Positions 8,647 to 17,785 of a DNA stretch of 64,000 nucleotides are shown one piece after another (position 1 is the stretch's first letter; every line of letters begins with the position of its first letter). The translations under genes and the position numbers were made by a program. The stretch is from NCBI RefSeq assembly GCF_014899185.1, contig NZ_CP045201.1, forward strand, positions 3,263,501 through 3,327,500. Reading direction: 5' to 3'. The notes under the pieces are model-generated. The model was not told where the DNA came from. It ran no database searches and was given only the letters and a program-made list of their open reading frames with translations. The DNA is from Pseudooceanicola spongiae. GTDB taxonomy: Bacteria > Pseudomonadota > Alphaproteobacteria > Rhodobacterales > Rhodobacteraceae.

Positions 8647-10560
8647 TTACCCACGCTTGTTGTCATCCAGGTCCTCGAAGTCGGCGTCGACGATACCGTC
8701 GTCGTTCGAGGAGCTGCGGCTGTCTGCGGCAGAGGGTTCGTCATCCGGTTCGGCAGATTGTGCCTTGTAGATGGCTTCGCCCAGCTTCATCGCCGCTTCG
8801 GTCACGTTCTGGATGCCAGAGCGGATCTTGTCGGGGTTCTTGCTTTCGATCTCGTCCTTGAGCGCGGCCATGGCCAGTTCGATCGCCTCGACGGTGGTCG
8901 GGTCGACCTTGTCGCCGTGTTCCTCGAGCGATTTCTCGGTCGAGTGGATGAGGCTTTCGGCCTGGTTGGTCGATTCGACCAGATCCTTGCGCGCCTTGTC
9001 GGCATCGGCGTTCTCTTCGGCGTCCTTCACCATCTTCTCGATGTCGGCGTCGGAGAGGCCACCGGAGGCCTGGATCGTGATCTTCTGCTCTTTGTTGGTG
9101 CCCTTGTCCTTGGCGCCGACGGAGACAATGCCGTTGGCGTCGATGTCGAAGGTCACCTCAATCTGGGGCATGCCGCGCGGTGCGGGGGGGATATCCTCAA
9201 GATTGAACTGGCCGAGCATCTTGTTGTCGGCCGCCATTTCCCGTTCGCCCTGGAAGACGCGAATGGTCACGGCGTTCTGGTGATCCTCGGCGGTCGAGAA
9301 GACCTGGGATTTCTTGGTCGGGATCGTCGTGTTGCGGTCGATCAGACGGGTGAAGACACCACCCAGCGTTTCGATGCCCAAGCTCAGCGGGGTCACGTCG
9401 AGCAGAACGACGTCTTTCACGTCACCTTGCAGAACGCCGGCCTGAATGGCGGCGCCGAGGGCGACGACTTCGTCCGGGTTCACACCCTTGTGCGGCTCTT
9501 TACCGAAGAACTTGGTCACTTCTTCGACCACTTTCGGCATCCGGGTCATACCGCCGACCAGAACGACTTCGTCGATGTCGGAGGTCGACAGACCGGCGTC
9601 TTTCAGAGCGGCGGCACAGGGCTTCATAGACGCCTTGATCAGGTCGCCGACCAGTTGTTCCAGTTTGGAACGGGTCAGTTTCATGACCATGTGCAGCGGT
9701 TGACCGTTCGAACCCATCGAGATGAAGGGCTGGTTGATTTCGGTCTGGCTGGAGCTGGACAGTTCGATCTTGGCTTTTTCAGCGGCTTCTTTCAGACGCT
9801 GCAGGGCCATCTTGTCCTGCGTCAGATCGACGTTGTGCTCCTTCTTGAACTCACCGGCGAGGTAGTTGACGATGCGCATGTCAAAGTCTTCACCCCCCAG
9901 GAACGTGTCGCCGTTGGTGGATTTGACTTCGAAAAGGCCGTCGTCGATTTCCAGGATCGTGACGTCGAAAGTACCGCCGCCGAGGTCATAGACCGCGATC
10001 GTCTGGGTTTCTTTCTTGTCGAGACCATAGGCCAGAGCAGCCGCTGTCGGTTCGTTGATGATCCGCAGCACTTCGAGGCCAGCAATCTTGCCGGCGTCTT
10101 TGGTGGCCTGACGCTGGGCGTCGTTGAAATAGGCAGGCACGGTGATGACGGCTTGCGTCACTTCTTCGCCGAGATAGCTCTCAGCGGTTTCTTTCATCTT
10201 GCCGAGGATGAAAGCGGAGATTTGCGAGGGAGAGTATTTCTCGCCCTTGGATTCGACCCACGCATCGCCGTTGCCACCGTTCACGACGTTGAACGGCAGG
10301 TTCTTCTTGTCCTTGGCCAGATCGGAATCGTCAAAGCGACGGCCGATCAGACGTTTGACACCGAAGATGGTGTTGGAGGCGTTGGTCACGGCCTGCCGCT
10401 TGGCGGACTGGCCGACGAGGCGTTCTTCGTCGGTGAATGCGACGATGGACGGTGTGGTGCGTGCACCTTCGGAATTCTCGATCACCTTGGGTTGCGAACC
10501 ATCCATGATGGCCACGCAGCTGTTCGTGGTGCCGAGGTCGATACCGATCACTTTGGACAT
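8647..10560 (-). CDS. dnaK: Molecular chaperone DnaK (Hsp70)
   Basis: The 637-residue Hsp70 binds exposed hydrophobic segments in an ATP-dependent cycle with DnaJ and GrpE. The N-terminal actin-like ATPase domain ([55 protein letters not shown]), the linker ([18 protein letters not shown]), the beta-sandwich substrate domain and the acidic C-terminal tail ([13 protein letters not shown]) are all intact. Length and motifs are typical of alphaproteobacteria. A sigma-32 type promoter lies about 114-142 bases upstream of the start, and a terminator separates it from dnaJ. Confidence 0.99.
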   Translation of the reverse strand: MSKVIGIDLGTTNSCVAIMDGSQPKVIENSEGARTTPSIVAFTDEERLVGQSAKRQAVTNASNTIFGVKRLIGRRFDDSDLAKDKKNLPFNVVNGGNGDAWVESKGEKYSPSQISAFILGKMKETAESYLGEEVTQAVITVPAYFNDAQRQATKDAGKIAGLEVLRIINEPTAAALAYGLDKKETQTIAVYDLGGGTFDVTILEIDDGLFEVKSTNGDTFLGGEDFDMRIVNYLAGEFKKEHNVDLTQDKMALQRLKEAAEKAKIELSSSSQTEINQPFISMGSNGQPLHMVMKLTRSKLEQLVGDLIKASMKPCAAALKDAGLSTSDIDEVVLVGGMTRMPKVVEEVTKFFGKEPHKGVNPDEVVALGAAIQAGVLQGDVKDVVLLDVTPLSLGIETLGGVFTRLIDRNTTIPTKKSQVFSTAEDHQNAVTIRVFQGEREMAADNKMLGQFNLEDIPPAPRGMPQIEVTFDIDANGIVSVGAKDKGTNKEQKITIQASGGLSDADIEKMVKDAEENADADKARKDLVESTNQAESLIHSTEKSLEEHGDKVDPTTVEAIELAMAALKDEIESKNPDKIRSGIQNVTEAAMKLGEAIYKAQSAEPDDEPSAADSRSSSNDDGIVDADFEDLDDNKRG

Positions 10561-10673
10561 GTTTTCGATCCCTTCTACTTAAGGCGATTTTTCGGGGCGC
10601 TGACCCGTTCCGGCATCTGCGTCCCGATCCGGTTGCAGCAGCCAGAAAGACTGTCTGGCGAGCTTCTGGGCGT

Positions 10674-10702
10674 ATATAAGGAGGGGGTCTGGGGCCTGCA
10701 AG
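10674..10702 (-). promoter_or_regulatory. RpoH (sigma-32) type promoter of dnaK
   Basis: On the minus strand CTTG (10702-10699) is followed after exactly 18 bases by CTTATAT (10680-10674). This matches the alphaproteobacterial heat-shock consensus CTTG-N17/18-CYTATNT at every defined position. The implied 5' leader of dnaK is about 105 bases. Confidence 0.8.
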
Positions 10703-10815
10703 CCGCTCACGGGGGGGTGAGCAGCAAAAAAGCAGCCTTTTTTACCTGCCGGGGTCGGGTGAGGGCCTTTGAAAGGTCAAGGACACAAGGCTCTGGCACG
10801 ACGGGAGGCGTGATC

Positions 10816-11412
10816 ATGCCACTGAACATTCGGGGTGTGGAAATCTATCCACAGCAGCTGGACCGGCCTGCTCAGGAGGCGCTGGTCGAGGAATTGCGCG
10901 CCGTTCAGGCCGTCGCGCCGCTGTTTTCGCCGCGCACGCGGGGCGGTCAGATGTCGGTACGAATGACCTCGGCGGGGAAATACGGCTGGTATTCGGACGG
11001 GCGCGGCTATCGCTATGAAAGCACGCATCCGGGGGGCGGCGACTGGCCTGCGATCCCGGCCAGCGTGCTGGCGCTGTGGCATGAGCTGACGGGGCTGGAC
11101 CGTGCGCCCGATTGCTGTCTGGTGAATTACTATGGCGACACCGCCCGCATGGGGCTGCATCAGGACCGTGACGAGGCCGACTTCAGCTGGCCGGTGATGT
11201 CGGTGTCGCTGGGTGATGACGGGCTGTTTCGCATCGGCAACGAGACGCGGGGTGGCAAGACCGAATCGATCTGGCTGGCTTCGGGGGATGTGGCGCTGCT
11301 GACGGGACCGTCGCGGCTGGTGCATCACGGGATCGACCGGATCCGGCCGGGATCCTCGACGCTGCTGGCGAAGGGCGGGCGCATCAACCTGACCTGCCGG
11401 GTGGTGGACTGA
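10816..11412 (+). CDS. alkB: Alkylated DNA repair dioxygenase AlkB
   Basis: AlkB reverses N-alkyl lesions (1-methyladenine, 3-methylcytosine) with Fe(II) and 2-oxoglutarate. The 198-residue protein has the metal triad H115-x-D117 (GLHQDRDE) and H171 (SRLVHHGIDR), plus the 2-oxoglutarate/substrate arginines in RINLTCRVV (R189 and R195). Family length is about 200-220. ATG 10816 follows GGGAGG by 8 bases. The frame is open far upstream, but that is the antisense of dnaK and not part of the gene. It is divergent from dnaK and convergent with the export permease. No ada regulator or operator is visible. Confidence 0.93.
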   Translation: MPLNIRGVEIYPQQLDRPAQEALVEELRAVQAVAPLFSPRTRGGQMSVRMTSAGKYGWYSDGRGYRYESTHPGGGDWPAIPASVLALWHELTGLDRAPDCCLVNYYGDTARMGLHQDRDEADFSWPVMSVSLGDDGLFRIGNETRGGKTESIWLASGDVALLTGPSRLVHHGIDRIRPGSSTLLAKGGRINLTCRVVD

Positions 11413-11417
11413 GGCGG

Positions 11418-12239
11418 TTAGCGCCGCGCCTCCCACGAGACGGAGGCGTGGCGGGAGGTGTAGAATTCCCCGATCATGCCGATGCAGAACACCGCCAGCG
11501 CGACGTACAGCGCGTAGCTGAGCGAGGAGAAATGCGGGTTGTAGTTGATGAAGATGTCGCCGCGCGCCTGATCGATCGTGTGATAAAGCGGATTCCAGTC
11601 GAACAGGTTGCGCATTTTCGGGTTGAGCTGGTTGGCGACGAACATCTTGCCCGAGGCGATCATGTTGGCGCGCTGATAGACGGTCGCAAGGATGCCAGTG
11701 ACCGAGGGCGCCCAGGGCTTCATCGCCAGAAACACCGTGCCCACGGCAATGCCGTAGAGCCAGGCGACAAGGATGCAGGAAAACGCGGCGGCAGGATCCT
11801 CGATCACGAAATGGGTCATGCCGACGTAGTAGAGAAATAGGATCAGCGCCATCGTCAGCACTTGGATATAAAGTGTCGAGATGGCGGCGGAGGCGATGGT
11901 GATGATCGTGTTCATCGGCGCATGTTTCATCATGGGCGAGGCCGGCCCCTCGGACCCCATGACGGCGCTGACGGCGCGCACATGGGTCATGTAGATGAAG
12001 ACGCCCGACATCATGAACAGCATGAAGTCGCCGCGAATGGCAGAGCGGCGCAGCCCCAGAACAGCATACATCAGATAGAAGATCGCGATCATGATCACGA
12101 TTCGCAGCATGTTCGTCATGATCGACATGACGGCATAGCGGTGGCCTTTGCGCACGGTATGGGCCGTGGTGTGAAACACCAGCTCAGCCATGGAGAGAGC
12201 GGATTGCAGGCGGGTTCTGTTCACTCTCTGCTGAAACAT
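11418..12239 (-). CDS. ABC-2 type polysaccharide export permease (KpsM-like)
   Basis: The 273-residue integral membrane protein has about six hydrophobic segments. It has the layout of ABC-2 permeases that export capsule or O-antigen chains: an N-terminal amphipathic stretch, ALSMAELVFHTTAHTVRKG, then membrane spans, and the C-terminal WNPLYHTIDQARGDIFINYNP segment that is typical of KpsM/Wzm. ATG 12239 is preferred over 12332 because AGGT lies 6 bases upstream. No ATP-binding partner (KpsT/Wzt) is next to it or elsewhere in the window, so the partner must be encoded elsewhere. Its position at the edge of the glycan genes suggests a role in exporting a surface polymer. Confidence 0.8.
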   Translation of the reverse strand: MFQQRVNRTRLQSALSMAELVFHTTAHTVRKGHRYAVMSIMTNMLRIVIMIAIFYLMYAVLGLRRSAIRGDFMLFMMSGVFIYMTHVRAVSAVMGSEGPASPMMKHAPMNTIITIASAAISTLYIQVLTMALILFLYYVGMTHFVIEDPAAAFSCILVAWLYGIAVGTVFLAMKPWAPSVTGILATVYQRANMIASGKMFVANQLNPKMRNLFDWNPLYHTIDQARGDIFINYNPHFSSLSYALYVALAVFCIGMIGEFYTSRHASVSWEARR

Positions 12240-12398
12240 GTGCACCTGCTGGCCGGGATCTGCGATACAATCCGGGGATGTCTTGCTGTTCACCAATCGG
12301 TGCAACATAACTTGCCCCAATGTTCTAATCAATTATGGCCAGGACAGTTGCGGGGCGGTTAATGGGCCTGCCCTGAAAAGACCTTGAAGGAGAGACTT

Positions 12399-13196
12399 TT
12401 GGATTTCGAAAAACTGACCCAAGTGATGCGCAAGCTGGCATTGGATGCCGGTGACAAGATCATGGATATTTACAACGCTGACGATTTTGACGTGAAGACC
12501 AAGTCCGACGACAGCCCCGTGACGGCGGCGGACGAGGCAGCAGATGCGTTGATTTCAGCCGGGTTGCGCGCGGAATTTCCCGACGTGCTGCTGGTGACGG
12601 AAGAGCAGAGTGAGTCGCACAAGGAGCTGGCGTCGACCTTCCTGATCGTTGATCCGCTGGACGGCACCAAGGAATTCATCAACCGGCGCGGCGACTTCAC
12701 CGTCAATATCGCGCTGGTCGAAAATGGCGTGCCGACGCGCGGCGTGGTCTATGCGCCCGCCAAGGATCGCATGTTCTATACGCTGGCCGATGGCTCGACC
12801 GTCGAAGAGGCGGCGCCGTTTGATCGCGATGTGGTCGGCACGCTGACCCCGATCAAGGTCTCGTCGCCGGACAACGCGGCCCTGATGGTGGTGGCGTCGA
12901 AATCGCACCGCGATGCGGCGACGGACGCCTATATCGGCAAATATGCCGTGAAGGACATGAAAAGCGCCGGATCGTCGCTGAAGTTCTGTCTGGTCGCGAC
13001 GGGCGAGGCGGATCTGTATCCGCGCGTCGGGCGCACGATGGAGTGGGACACGGCGGCCGGTCACGCGGTTCTGGCGGGAGCGGGCGGCGCGGTCGTGCGC
13101 TTCGACACGCATGAGCCGCTGGTGTACGGCAAGGAAGGCTATGCCAACCCGTTCTTCATCGCCTACGCCCCCGGCGTGGACCTGAAGGAGGCCTGA
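12399..13196 (+). CDS. cysQ: 3'(2'),5'-bisphosphate nucleotidase CysQ
   Basis: CysQ removes the 3' phosphate of PAP, the product of PAPS-dependent sulfation and sulfate reduction. It belongs to the lithium-sensitive inositol-monophosphatase fold. The metal motifs are visible: VTAADEAAD (D45), TEEQ (E69), DPLDGTKEFINRRGDFTVNIAL (D85, D88) and WDTAAGHAVLAGAGG near the C-terminus. The start is taken as TTG 12399 because AAGGAG lies 6-7 bases upstream; a TTG at 12384 lies before that site. It gives 265 residues, normal for the family. Its proximity to a sulfotransferase gene at 20.5 kb fits a need to clear PAP. Confidence 0.93.
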   Translation: MDFEKLTQVMRKLALDAGDKIMDIYNADDFDVKTKSDDSPVTAADEAADALISAGLRAEFPDVLLVTEEQSESHKELASTFLIVDPLDGTKEFINRRGDFTVNIALVENGVPTRGVVYAPAKDRMFYTLADGSTVEEAAPFDRDVVGTLTPIKVSSPDNAALMVVASKSHRDAATDAYIGKYAVKDMKSAGSSLKFCLVATGEADLYPRVGRTMEWDTAAGHAVLAGAGGAVVRFDTHEPLVYGKEGYANPFFIAYAPGVDLKEA

Positions 13197-13215
13197 TCCC
13201 TCAGGCAAAAGGCCC

Positions 13216-14469
13216 ATGCAGCCCGGCCCGGCACAGATCCGCTTTAGCGTCATCGTGGTCAGCCGTGGCCGTGGCGATGCTTTGGCGCTCTGCCTGACCG
13301 GGCTGAGCCGTCTGGCCTATGGGGCCTATGAGATCATCGTCGTCGCCGATCCTGACGGGTTGGCGGCGGTCGCGGCCTCTGGCTTCGGGGATGAGATCAA
13401 GCAGGTGCCCTGTTCGCAGGCCAATATTGCGGCCGCACGCAATCTGGGGTTGCGCGTCGCGGCAGGAGAGGTGGTGGCCTTTCTAGACGACGACTCGGTG
13501 CCGGAGCCGGGCTGGCTGGCACATCTGGCGACAGCTTTTGCCGATTGCGATGTTGCGGCGGCGGGGGGCTTTGTGCGGTCGCGCAATGGTATCAGCTATC
13601 AGTTCACGACCGCCGCGGTGGATGCCTGTGGCGAGACCAGACCTCTGGCGGTCGACGGCGCGCAGATCACCTGCCTGACGACGCGTCCGGGCGACGCAAT
13701 CAAGACCGAAGGCACCAATATGGCGTTCCGCCGGTCGGTTCTGGCAGAGGTCGGCGGCTTTGATCCGGCCTATCGGTTCTATCTCGATGATGTCGATCTG
13801 AACATGCGGCTGGCCGCGCGCCACTGCCTCAGTGCCGTCGTGCCGCTGGCCGAGGTGCACCACCATCCCGCCGCCAGCGCCACCCGTGAGGGCACAGGGG
13901 TGGCGCGCGATCTGCACGAGGTCGGTGCCAGCACGGCGGTTTTCCTGCGCCGTCACTGTCCGGCCGCGCAGCACGGGCCTGCGATTGCACGGCTGCGCGC
14001 GGCGCGGCGGCGCACACTGATCGGGCACATGATCTCGGGTCGGCTGGAGCCGGGGCAGGTCGGGCGGTTGCTGGCGGGCTTCGATGCCGGGGTCAGCGCC
14101 GGATTTATACGCAAGTGCGGAAATCTTTTGCCGCTGCCCGCCGCCGTGGCAGCATTTCGCCCATTCCGGTCGCGACGCGCCGGTGCACCGCTGGTCATGG
14201 CGACAAGGCGGTTCCGCTGGCGCGGGAAACTTGAGCAGGCGGAGCAGTTTGCACGCGAAGGCCGCCCTGTGACACTCTTCGTCTTTTCTCTGTCAACTCT
14301 GTATCATAGGGTCGCCATGACCGGATCCGGAGTATGGGTTCAGAGCGGAGGAACCTTCGGGAAGAGCCAGCGTTCTGACAAGGCGGTCAATGTCTGGCGT
14401 TTTGCCAGCAGGGTTTCGCACGAGGCGGGCCGTATTGCCCGTCAAAGGGGAAATGCGCCACCCGACTAG
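13216..14469 (+). CDS. Glycosyltransferase family 2
   Basis: The 417-residue protein begins with a GT-A fold: FSVIVVSRGRGDALALCLTGLSRL, then the nucleotide-sugar site AFLDDDSVPEPGW (D91-D93) and a second acidic motif YLDDVDLNMRLA. It should transfer a sugar from a nucleotide donor to a lipid- or protein-linked acceptor on the cytoplasmic face. The C-terminal 120 residues are basic and without clear family features. It starts 20 bases after cysQ and precedes galU, so it lies in the glycan run. The acceptor and sugar are not identifiable. Confidence 0.85.
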   Translation: MQPGPAQIRFSVIVVSRGRGDALALCLTGLSRLAYGAYEIIVVADPDGLAAVAASGFGDEIKQVPCSQANIAAARNLGLRVAAGEVVAFLDDDSVPEPGWLAHLATAFADCDVAAAGGFVRSRNGISYQFTTAAVDACGETRPLAVDGAQITCLTTRPGDAIKTEGTNMAFRRSVLAEVGGFDPAYRFYLDDVDLNMRLAARHCLSAVVPLAEVHHHPAASATREGTGVARDLHEVGASTAVFLRRHCPAAQHGPAIARLRAARRRTLIGHMISGRLEPGQVGRLLAGFDAGVSAGFIRKCGNLLPLPAAVAAFRPFRSRRAGAPLVMATRRFRWRGKLEQAEQFAREGRPVTLFVFSLSTLYHRVAMTGSGVWVQSGGTFGKSQRSDKAVNVWRFASRVSHEAGRIARQRGNAPPD

Positions 14470-14486
14470 GTCTTGGTCGTATTGGA

Positions 14487-14514
14487 GAAACCGTTAAGGT
14501 TTCGTTACTTTTTT
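14487..14514 (+). terminator. Likely terminator after the GT2 gene
   Basis: A GAAACC/GGTTTC stem (6 bp, loop GTTAA) is followed by GTTACTTTTTT. It lies 18 bases after the stop of the glycosyltransferase and ahead of galU, so galU probably has its own promoter in the remaining 85 bases. Confidence 0.6.
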
Positions 14515-14598
14515 AGACGAGAACTCGTGCTTTGATTGCACGGTTCATGTATCAAGGCCCGTGATAGCGGGCACCAAAGAATGAGTTGAGGGCACAGC

Positions 14599-15492
14599 GT
14601 GAAGAACAAAATCACAAAAGCAATCTTTCCGGTCGCCGGGATGGGGACGCGTTTCCTGCCAGCCACCAAATCCGTACCCAAAGAGATCATGACGTTGGTA
14701 GATCGTCCTCTGGTCCAATATGCCATCGACGAAGCCCGTGCCGCTGGCATCAAGGAATTCATCTTTGTCACCTCGCGCGGGAAATCCGCGCTGGAGGATT
14801 ATTTTGATTACGCCCCCCAGCTGGAAGACGAGCTGATCAAGAAGGGCAAGACCGAGCTGCTGGATGTGCTGAAATCCACCTATATGGACAGCGGCGCGAT
14901 TGCCTATATCCGCCAGCACAAGGCGCTTGGTCTGGGACACGCCGTCTGGTGCGCCCGTCGCCTGATCGGCGATGAGCCGTTTGCCGTTCTGCTGCCCGAT
15001 GACGTCATCTCTGCCGAAAAGCCCTGCCTGCAGCAGATGGTCGAAGCCTTTGAGGAAGAGCCCGCCTGCATGGTTGCAGCGATGGAAGTGCCCGCCTCCA
15101 AGGCCAGCTCCTACGGGATTCTGGACATCAACGAAGACCGTGGCGATGTCGTGTCGGTCAAGGGCATGGTCGAGAAGCCGAAAGAGGGCACTGCGCCGTC
15201 GAATCTGGCTGTCATCGGTCGCTACCTGCTGACCCCGCAGATCATGAAGAACCTCGACGATCTGAAAACCGGTGCCGGTGGCGAGATCCAGCTGACCGAT
15301 GCCATTGCGGACGAGCTGAAGGCCGGTCGCGCGGTCAACGGCTTCCGCTTCAACGGTCAGCGCTTCGACTGCGGTTCCAAAGCCGGGTTCCTGCAGGCGA
15401 CTGTGTCGTTCGGTCTGGGTCGTGAGGATCTGCGTGACGAACTGCGCGGTTTCCTCGAAGACATCATGCAAGTCGAACACGCGGCACAGTAA
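14599..15492 (+). CDS. galU: UTP-glucose-1-phosphate uridylyltransferase
   Basis: GalU makes UDP-glucose from UTP and glucose 1-phosphate, feeding polysaccharide, cyclic glucan and galactose pathways. The 297-residue protein shows the nucleotidyl-transferase signature near the N-terminus (AIFPVAGMGTRFLPATKSVPKEIMTLVDRPLVQYAIDEA), the LLPDDVI metal site and the C-terminal VNGFRFNGQRFDCGSKAGFLQA. The start is GTG 14599 with GAGGG about 8 bases upstream. It is followed after 16 bases by galE, which interconverts the product, so the two make UDP-glucose and UDP-galactose for the neighbouring glycosyltransferases. Confidence 0.97.
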   Translation: MKNKITKAIFPVAGMGTRFLPATKSVPKEIMTLVDRPLVQYAIDEARAAGIKEFIFVTSRGKSALEDYFDYAPQLEDELIKKGKTELLDVLKSTYMDSGAIAYIRQHKALGLGHAVWCARRLIGDEPFAVLLPDDVISAEKPCLQQMVEAFEEEPACMVAAMEVPASKASSYGILDINEDRGDVVSVKGMVEKPKEGTAPSNLAVIGRYLLTPQIMKNLDDLKTGAGGEIQLTDAIADELKAGRAVNGFRFNGQRFDCGSKAGFLQATVSFGLGREDLRDELRGFLEDIMQVEHAAQ

Positions 15493-15508
15493 AGCCGGGG
15501 CCTGAGAA

Positions 15509-16492
15509 TTGGATCATGTTCTGGTAACCGGGGGTGCGGGCTATATCGGCTCGCACGCCTGCAAGGCATTGAAGCGGGCCGGGTTCGTCCCGGTCACATT
15601 CGACTCATTGGTGACGGGCTGGGAAGACGCGGTCAAATTCGGCCCGTTTGAAAAGGGTGATCTGCTGGATCGCCAGCGGCTGGACGAGGTTTTTGCCAAG
15701 TACCAGCCGATCGCGGTGATGCATTTCGCCGCGCTGAGCCAGGTTGGCGAAAGCATGTCGGAGCCGGGTCTGTACTGGCGCAATAACGTCGCGGGCTCGC
15801 TGAACCTGATCGAGGCGGCGGCGGCGGCCAGTTGCATGAACTTCGTCTTCTCCTCGACCTGCGCGACCTACGGCGAGCAGGACAATGTGGTGCTCGACGA
15901 AAACAGCGTGCAGCGTCCGATCAATGCCTATGGGGCGTCGAAGAAGGCGGTTGAGGATATCCTGGCCAACTTCGGGGCGGCCTTTGGCATGGACCATGTC
16001 ATCTTTCGCTATTTCAACGTGGCGGGCGGCGATCCGGAGGGCGAGGTTGGGGAACATCACCGCCCCGAGACTCATCTGATCCCGATCATGCTGGAGGCGA
16101 TCGACGGCAAGCGCCCTGCGCTGACCGTGTTCGGCACCGATTACGACACGCCGGACGGCACCTGCATCCGCGATTACGTCCATGTCTGCGATCTGGTGGA
16201 TGCGCATGTCCTCGGCCTGCGCTGGTTGCTGGAGGGCAAGGGCAGTCGGGTGTTCAACCTCGGCACGGGCGACGGGTTTTCGGTGCGCGAGGTGATCGCG
16301 CAGTCCAACACCGTGACCAATCGCGAAGTGCCTTATGTCGAGGGGCCGCGTCGTCCCGGCGATTGCACCAAGCTGGTGTCCGGGTCGAGCCGCGCGGAAA
16401 CCGAGTTGGGATGGACTCCGACACGTTCGACGATGAATACTATGATCGCGGACGCATGGCGGTGGCATCAGACTGGGCATTACGACAAATAA
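15509..16492 (+). CDS. galE: UDP-glucose 4-epimerase
   Basis: GalE interconverts UDP-glucose and UDP-galactose with tightly bound NAD. The extended SDR fold is clear: GGAGYIGSH (NAD site, residues 8-16), SSTCATYG and the catalytic YGASK, then RYFNVAGGDPEGEVGE and GTCIRDYVHVCDLVDAHV. The length of 327 residues is normal. The start is taken as TTG 15509 (MDHVLVTGGAGYIG), where homologues begin. No strong ribosome-binding site is visible, so it may be coupled to galU. The 3' end appears to overlap the coding region of the next glycosyltransferase in another frame. Confidence 0.95.
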   Translation: MDHVLVTGGAGYIGSHACKALKRAGFVPVTFDSLVTGWEDAVKFGPFEKGDLLDRQRLDEVFAKYQPIAVMHFAALSQVGESMSEPGLYWRNNVAGSLNLIEAAAAASCMNFVFSSTCATYGEQDNVVLDENSVQRPINAYGASKKAVEDILANFGAAFGMDHVIFRYFNVAGGDPEGEVGEHHRPETHLIPIMLEAIDGKRPALTVFGTDYDTPDGTCIRDYVHVCDLVDAHVLGLRWLLEGKGSRVFNLGTGDGFSVREVIAQSNTVTNREVPYVEGPRRPGDCTKLVSGSSRAETELGWTPTRSTMNTMIADAWRWHQTGHYDK

Positions 16493-16559
16493 CACTCCGC
16501 CTGCGCGGCTGCTGGACGTCACACGACTGACCAGTCGCGCAGGTCGTGGCCTGACCGGG

Positions 16560-17711
16560 GTGGACCGGGTCGAGGCCGCCTATCTCTCAGCATTGCTGGA
16601 CGACGATGTGCCGCTGTTCGGGCTGGCGCGGGTGGCGCTGGGCTATGTCCTGCTGGACAGGGCCGGGCTGGTCGCTCTGCGCGCGCGGCTGACGGCGCGC
16701 GCGCCCTGGGGGCCTGCGCGCGGTGCGTTTCGGCTGGCGCGCCGGCTGAGCGCCGCGCAACAGGGCGCGCAGGCGGATCTGTGGCAACAGGCGCTGCAGA
16801 GGTGCGGGCGCTGGCGGTTGCGGGCGATGTTGCGGCGGCTGCCTGCGGGCACGGCCTATCTCAACACCGGGCATTCCAATCTGAGCGGGCGGGTGATCAA
16901 CGCGGTGCGCGGCATCACAGGTGCGCGGGTCTGCGTGTTTCTGCATGATACGATCCCGCTGGCGTATCCAGAGTTCCAGCGCGCAGGCAGCGTGGCGCGG
17001 TTCCGTGCGATGCTGCAGGTGGCGCAGGGCGCTGACCTGATCCTGTGCAATTCCGAGGTGACGCGGCGCGATCTGCGGCAGCATATGGGCGCGGCTGTGG
17101 AGATCGTTTCGGTGCCGCTGGGGGTCGAGCGCATGGTCCCCGTCGCCGCCGAGATCCCCGAGTGGCTGGCGTTGACGCGCCCCTATTTCATCGTGACAGG
17201 CACGATAGAGCCGCGCAAGAATCACGCCCTGCTGTTGGATGTCTGGGCCGCGCTGGAGGCGGAATTGCCCGATGATCAGATGCCCGTCCTGCTGATCTGT
17301 GGCGCGCGCGGCTGGCGCAACGAGGCGCTGTTTGCCCGGCTTGATCAGCTCAAGGACCGCTCGGCCCATGTGGTCGAGCTGCCGGGGCTGAGCGACGGCG
17401 CGCTTGCAGCGCTGACCCGCGGCGCGCGGGCCAGTCTGTTTCCCAGTCTGGCTGAAGGCTATGGCCTGCCGCCGGCTGAAGCCGCACTTCTGGGCACGCG
17501 CCCGATCTGTTCCGACCTGCCGGTATTGCGCGAAGTGCTGGGGGAAATTGCAGTTTACCTGAACCCAGGCGATACCTATGCATGGAAACAATTGATTAAT
17601 GATTTGCTGACAAATTGCGTGGTGTCGGACGAGCCCGAAGACAATGCGATACCCGGGCGTCGTTTGCCCGCGTGGGATGACCATTTCAAGATTGTGTTAA
17701 CGATCACCTGA
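16560..17711 (+). CDS. Glycosyltransferase family 1/4 (GT-B)
   Basis: The 383 residues from GTG 16560 carry the C-terminal GT-B Rossmann half: PYFIVTGTIEPRKNHALLLDVWAAL, LPVLLICGARGW, LPGLSDGALAALTRGARASLFPSLAEGYGLPPAEAALLGTRPICSDLP, a classic donor-binding GT4 block with its conserved E-x7-E pattern. The N-terminal half contains VCVFLHDTIPLAYPEF and LCNSEVTRRDL. The start is uncertain: the frame is open from 16446 and encodes PPARLLDVTRLTSRAGRGLTG just before the GTG, which looks like the true N-terminus, yet no ATG, GTG or TTG lies upstream of it. The gene lies in the galU-galE glycan operon. Confidence 0.85.
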   Translation: MDRVEAAYLSALLDDDVPLFGLARVALGYVLLDRAGLVALRARLTARAPWGPARGAFRLARRLSAAQQGAQADLWQQALQRCGRWRLRAMLRRLPAGTAYLNTGHSNLSGRVINAVRGITGARVCVFLHDTIPLAYPEFQRAGSVARFRAMLQVAQGADLILCNSEVTRRDLRQHMGAAVEIVSVPLGVERMVPVAAEIPEWLALTRPYFIVTGTIEPRKNHALLLDVWAALEAELPDDQMPVLLICGARGWRNEALFARLDQLKDRSAHVVELPGLSDGALAALTRGARASLFPSLAEGYGLPPAEAALLGTRPICSDLPVLREVLGEIAVYLNPGDTYAWKQLINDLLTNCVVSDEPEDNAIPGRRLPAWDDHFKIVLTIT

Positions 17712-17785
17712 TTGGCCATTTCTGCCGGACGTTCGACGCGAGGTATCGACATGCGGGTGCGGTCGGTGGGCGGAAGAGGGCGGGG

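Noticed and set aside
8758..10815. Very long open frame antisense to dnaK, reading into alkB
   Set aside because: High-GC coding DNA leaves the opposite strand open; the dnaK reading is fully conserved. Only the part from 10816 is a gene (alkB).
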